NCBI GenBank assembly: GCA_020137815.1
Contig: CM035356.1
Coordinates: 194,001-258,000, forward strand
Origin: Hormiphora californensis
Taxonomy: Eukaryota; Ctenophora; Tentaculata; Cydippida; Pleurobrachiidae
Length of the DNA: 64,000 nucleotides
Reading direction: 5' to 3'
The notes beneath the pieces are model-generated. The model did no database searches, was not told where the DNA came from, and saw nothing but the letters and a program-made list of their open reading frames with translations. The translations under genes and the position numbers were made by a program. Below, in pieces: positions 60,077 through 64,000 of this stretch; the first letter of the stretch is position 1, and every line of letters starts with the position of its first letter.

Positions 60077-61675
60077 TCAAAACCCAAGTTTCTGTTTATT
60101 GTTAGTGACATTATTGAAGCATTGATCAAGGAAACTCTTCAGCGCCTCATACAGGGTAGCACCAGGGACAGCACGGACCGCCAGGGTGAGCAGCAGCCGG
60201 TAAAAGGATAGGAATGTTAGACTCTTTGCTGTTGAGTCGTGCTGATGGCATATGGTGATATAAAGGAGATCTAGCTCTGCGTTGGTGACTGTTGGTAGTA
60301 TATCAAGTACTCGGCAGGTCCGGACAAAGCTCCTAAACCCGCTGCTTCCCAACATTGATCCCTTTCTCAGGGAACTCTTTTTCAGGAACATGGTGTAAAG
60401 TTTCCTGCAGTCCTCGAATATCAGGAACCGCTTCGCGTCCTCCTCAATGTGTGGTCCAACTATTTTACAATAGCTCTCGTCGGCACGGCGTTTGAACAAG
60501 ATGTGTAGTGCACCTTTTAGTGCCTCCTTCTTCACCAGAACGTCCACAGGGCTTGTAACAGTGGTCTTGGCAGAGGAAACCTCATCGACAACTTCGTAAT
60601 CTGTTGTCATTGAGGGAAATCCATTAATTTCCAACAGAAATGGGTTCAGCGACTCGTCAAGGAGGACATCAAAACCAAGAAGGTGAAAGTGTTGGGTCTC
60701 TGCGGAACATTTCTCCAAATTCAATTGCTCCACTTTAGTTAGGGGAGCAATGCAAATGAGTGTTTTAAAAACCAAATCCTTGATGATCTTCCATATTTTA
60801 TCGATATCGTGACCATTACTTTTCAGCAGAGTCATGACAGAGGTGAGGGTACGTTTTGATCCTTGGTTCTCATTTTCACTCCTCACAAAATCTTTGCTCA
60901 TTTTGTTAAGGGAGTAGTTTGTAAGGTGCATGTACGTCTTGTAGTAGTTCTTTGAACTTGGGCTCTCGTATTGCTGGGTACAAAACCGGACAAGACCTTC
61001 ATTGCACAGATATGCCTCTAAAGGGTCCAAGTTAGATACCAGAACATAAAGTCGGAAATCAAACTTAAACCCATCGATAAGAAGAGGATTACCAATGTAC
61101 CTCTGAACCACGGAATTTCGTGACATGGTTCCCTGTGTTAGATCCATAGGATTTCTGAACAGGTAAATACCATCTCCCTGGGATCCCTCATCAGGCTTTA
61201 GGATGAAATATTGATCCTTAGGCGTGTGCTTCTGAGTGAAGACGTGGTGGCAAAACGCAGCATATTGACTCGGGATAGACCACGATTGAGGGAGGAAGGA
61301 AAAGTGTCCGGGAAACAGTTCATGCATCAAGTTAACCAGTTGACACATTGGGCCCTTCCTACAAGCGATTTTAATTGCAGGAATGCGGTTTTGTAAGCGA
61401 GTTGAAACTACATCCTCTCCATCACAACCACACCAAATCAGATCGTACTTCACTTTGCTGTGAAGACCGAGCAAATATGACGCCTCATTTAGGTCGACTT
61501 TGTAACCAATCTCCGAGAAAGAGTCCTTCAGTAGTTGAGAGGGAAGACTCGAACGGGTTAGATAAACTTTAACTTTTTTCTTCCGCTTAGCTGGTGCAGC
61601 AGATCTGACGATTACAGCATTTTTAGTTGGAATAACTTCGACCTCTGACACCTCCTCCACATCGGCGAGCGTCAT
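60077..61675 (-). CDS. Tubulin tyrosine ligase-like (TTLL) protein, probable glutamylase
   Basis: Adds glutamate to tubulin tails (or related targets) at cilia and microtubules. 532 aa in one exon. The ATP-grasp TTL domain spans about 35-400: LKPDEGSQGDGIYLF (159-173), DGFKFDFRLYVLV (201-213), the TTLL signature HLTNYSLN (250-257), GFDVLLDE (334-341) and the Mg-binding LLEINGFPS (347-355; Glu and Asn retained). The basic N-terminus (KRKKKVKVYL) and the helical C-terminal 120 residues are outside the domain. The C-terminal part (FEDCRKLYTMFLKK ... AELDLLYITICHQHD) looks EF-hand-like but I cannot assign it. The TTLL subtype (6/11/13-like) is unsure. An AG after ccccctgt lies 5 nt before the ATG. 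Confidence 0.88.
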   Translation of the reverse strand: MTLADVEEVSEVEVIPTKNAVIVRSAAPAKRKKKVKVYLTRSSLPSQLLKDSFSEIGYKVDLNEASYLLGLHSKVKYDLIWCGCDGEDVVSTRLQNRIPAIKIACRKGPMCQLVNLMHELFPGHFSFLPQSWSIPSQYAAFCHHVFTQKHTPKDQYFILKPDEGSQGDGIYLFRNPMDLTQGTMSRNSVVQRYIGNPLLIDGFKFDFRLYVLVSNLDPLEAYLCNEGLVRFCTQQYESPSSKNYYKTYMHLTNYSLNKMSKDFVRSENENQGSKRTLTSVMTLLKSNGHDIDKIWKIIKDLVFKTLICIAPLTKVEQLNLEKCSAETQHFHLLGFDVLLDESLNPFLLEINGFPSMTTDYEVVDEVSSAKTTVTSPVDVLVKKEALKGALHILFKRRADESYCKIVGPHIEEDAKRFLIFEDCRKLYTMFLKKSSLRKGSMLGSSGFRSFVRTCRVLDILPTVTNAELDLLYITICHQHDSTAKSLTFLSFYRLLLTLAVRAVPGATLYEALKSFLDQCFNNVTNNKQKLGF

Positions 61676-61680
61676 AAAAA

Positions 61681-61693
61681 CTAGACAGGGGGA
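61681..61693 (-). promoter_or_regulatory. 3' splice-acceptor-like site 5 nt before the TTLL ATG
   Basis: The minus strand reads tccccctgtctag, then ttttt, then ATG. Confidence 0.5.
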
Positions 61694-62521
61694 TTTTTAG
61701 CGTAAATCTTGATATTTAGTAGTCTAAGTAGATTGGAAATTGAAATAAACGCCAATAAATTGTCATAGGAAGCAGGAGATCAGCGAAACAAGCTTCAGAT
61801 CGGCTAAAAACTTTTTTAATCCCGTTTTTTAAAACTTCAATTTTGAAAATTTCAAACTTCGCGTTCGGACACTGCACGCGCGGCGCATTGAAAATAAATT
61901 AAAAAACTTTCAATTTCGCGCGTTACATTTTGTGCTCAGTTAATGCAGCGTAGAAATATGAAAACTCGTAAAAACGAGTCCAAGCTCGTAGTGGAAGCTC
62001 TTACGGTAATTCCCACGAGCGTGGGAAATTCTCACGCCGCGCGCATTTTTCCCACGCCGAAAGCATATACAGTGCTGACAAAACATCTGGGCTGCGCGTG
62101 GATTTCTCAAATTTATCGTTTCTTCGATTCAGTTTTTACTTTTTAGACAAAGCTCCTTTGATTCGTCGTTTCCCTACATAAAAGAAAGACATTCAGATGG
62201 GGCTGCAGGCTGCAGCTGCTGATGGTCACCTCCAAACAGGTAACACAAGATAAAGAATTGCCCTTCTGTACTCTGTAGTAATCGTAAATTGGGGTTGGAG
62301 CACCATTCTTTTTGGTTTTTTCCATTTTTTCTTTTCTTTCTCCGTCTTTTTGGCCTGGGTGTCCGCGGACACCCGGACACCCACGAGTGCCGTCTCACGA
62401 GGGAGCACTGAGAATCTACAAAAATGTTAAGAAAAGTTTCCTAACTGTGAAGATACGGCCCTACAGAGAGACTAGAATCTAGATCGAATGGTACGGTACC
62501 ATTGGTACTATGTAACCTGAT
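61694..62521. other. Intergenic, TTLL 5' flank
   Basis: CpG-containing patches (gcgcggcgc near 61878, cgccgcgcgc near 62035). Small ORFs here have no recognisable features. Confidence 0.35.
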
Positions 62522-62622
62522 CACACACTAGATTATAGAATAGGTAGGTCATAGGTGCCCTTTTCCACTGGAAAACTCCGACAGGGCACCTATGACCTAC
62601 CTATTCTATCATCTAGTGTGTA
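62522..62622. mobile_element. Small foldback MITE
   Basis: Arms of about 40 bp (acacactagat, ataggtaggtcataggtgcc and complements) around an 18-bp loop; about 101 bp. Confidence 0.8.
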
Positions 62623-62655
62623 GCTGCACAAGTCACAAGAGGGAGATTGGCAATA

Positions 62656-62736
62656 CAGTCGGACCCCGATTTAGTGGCCCCCGATTTAGTGGCAGGATTT
62701 TTTCCCCGAGGATGCCACTAAATCGGGGTCCGACTG
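62656..62736. mobile_element. Pogo/Tigger-like MITE
   Basis: 81 bp, TIRs CAGTCGGACCCCGATTTAGT and complement, flanked by TA (62654-62655 and 62737-62738). The CAGTCGGACCCCG terminus and TA duplication are typical of pogo/Tigger elements. Confidence 0.85.
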
Positions 62737-62798
62737 TATGTCTATGAAAAAGTTATTAACAGCTAGGCACAATATTAACTCTCCCTATCATCCTCTAG

Positions 62799-63518
62799 GT
62801 TGAAGATCGTTTAGTAAAGCCACTGTGTATCTACCCGACACCACGACCATCTCTGTACAATATGATGGACAGATATTTGGATCGGCCCTTTGTGGTAGAG
62901 TTTGTGAGAGAACATAATTCCAGGCTTGGTATGACGCTCTGTCTAAATGAACAGGAACATCTTGCTGTCAAGAATATCGTGTCAACAGGTTAGTGCACGC
63001 TGTATATAGTTTAGAGGGGGATTTTGGAACATAGAGTGCAAGTGTGAGCACTTGAACAAAGTATCAAATTCACTTCCATTTCCCTATATGATTGTCAGCG
63101 GGTGAAAATTTGTCTGATATACCCTGCCCGCTATTAAAAGCAAGGATGTTTTTGCCGCTAAAACTTATAGTCAATAAATCCTTGCTCATATAAAGTATAA
63201 ACCCCTCCCTTTGGTAGGGTTTTATACCATATACCACCCTCCCTGCTTCGCAGGTCGGGCAGTATATGGTGCAGCGAATCACCCTAGCGGGTGACCCGCT
63301 ACATATAATAAACCCAGGTTTATTGATTACATATCCATCACCAGGTCCTGATCCTCTCTTCACCAGATCTAGTCTTGACTGACCTCACCTCTTCCCCCAG
63401 GTCTAATATACCAAGATGGCCGTCTCCGGTCGGGTGACGTTGTCCCTGAAATAAACGATGTCCCCGTTAGTGGCCTATCATTCGAACAGGCAGCCTACTA
63501 CGACAATGCAAGAATAGG
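62799..63518 (+). CDS. PDZ-domain protein, internal exons (partial)
   Basis: Exons 62799-62988 and 63401-63518 join in phase (g|gt). Residues FVVEFVREHNSRLGMTLCLN provide the first strand and the carboxylate loop (LGMTL in place of GLGF). LAVKNIVSTGLIYQDGRL followed by RSGDVVPEINDVPVSGLSFE is a standard PDZ core with GDxxxxINDxxV. The upstream 35 residues are outside the domain. Start and end of the gene are not in the window. Coding-like sequence (PPSDAELEMLFNIGDGDSSA) follows at 63557-63631, but the 36-nt gap between does not splice in phase with a GT donor, so the end is unresolved. Confidence 0.75.
62990..63400. other. Intron of the PDZ gene
   Basis: Holds repeat-like text with 'agcgggtgacccgct' (perfect palindrome, about 63283-63297) and 'cgggtgaaaa'; related words occur at about 11690. 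Probably another small mobile element; ends not defined. Confidence 0.4.
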
Positions 63519-63792
63519 GTCCGACTAACTGTAATGAATGCCAATCTTGTCCAGTGCCCCCATCCGATGCAGAGCTGGAGATGCTCTTTAATATCGGGGA
63601 TGGAGATAGCAGTGCACTTACCACTCATGAGTAAGTTTCAGATCACACGTTGCTACTTGCTATAATCTCTTACCAGTTCCAGTATCGATCAAATCACACC
63701 CCCTGCCTTGCCTTGTTCGACCTTGTTGCACTGTAGGCTAAGTTACACTATAGTAGCTGAAAAGTTACTCCGCCGTGAGTAGGGAGGGAGAA

Positions 63793-64000
63793 TTGTTGGA
63801 GATGGAGATGGAGATGGAGATGGAGATGGAGATGGAGATGGAGATGGAGATGGAGATGGAGATGGAGATGGAGATGGAGATGGAGATGGAGATGGAGATG
63901 GAGATGGAGATGGAGATGGAGATGGAGATGGAGATGGAGATGGAGATGGAGATGGAGATGGAGATGGAGATGGAGATGGAGATGGAGATGGAGATGGAGA
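63793..64000. repeat. (GGAGAT)n hexanucleotide repeat, runs off the window
   Basis: More than 33 perfect GGAGAT copies to the last base. Confidence 0.97.

Overview
The window is animal nuclear DNA. Protein-coding exons are interrupted by GT-AG introns, there is a CCDC88 (Girdin/Daple) gene (a metazoan family), and intergenic and intronic DNA is crowded with non-LTR retrotransposons, foldback DNA transposons, minisatellites and long (AG)n tracts. I cannot name the species. The gene models, the high transposon load and a possible spliced-leader signature fit an early-branching or other invertebrate animal (sponge, ctenophore, cnidarian or a spiralian), but this is inference.

Layout. 1-2.3 kb: repeats and a decayed LINE fragment. 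3.0-5.0 kb (-): three-exon PGM2-type phosphopentomutase/phosphoglucomutase. 6.4-7.3 kb (+): intronless alpha/beta hydrolase. 7.6-8.7 kb (-): intronless proteasome lid subunit PSMD13/Rpn9. 9.0-10.7 kb: a nest of three interleaved MITE families with telomere-like repeats inside one of them. 13.0-17.7 kb (-): apparently intact CR1/L2-like LINE with a PHD-finger ORF1. 19.9-59.5 kb (-): one large CCDC88 gene. I could assemble 32 coding exons whose phases all match and which sum to 3804 nt (1267 aa); it begins with a HOOK domain and ends in a Daple-type -YGCV PDZ ligand. Its introns carry a MULE transposon, two G-tract elements with 8-bp target duplications, a disrupted RTE-type LINE, a nested secreted-protein gene on the opposite strand (41.0-42.1 kb), a possible second nested ORF (27.6-28.0 kb) and many minisatellites. 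60.1-61.7 kb (-): intronless tubulin tyrosine ligase-like (TTLL) glutamylase. 62.8-63.5 kb (+): exons of a PDZ-domain protein, then a (GGAGAT)n repeat running off the end.

Two patterns stand out. First, each of the seven start codons I examined has a pyrimidine tract plus AG only 1-24 nt upstream. That is expected for spliced-leader trans-splicing, or for consistent 5'-UTR introns. Second, several minisatellites in CCDC88 are built from the splice sites themselves: about 55 copies of a donor, about 16 copies of a branch-site/polypyrimidine/AG module, and 5 copies of an exon end plus donor. Both are sequence observations with an inferred meaning; RNA data would decide them.
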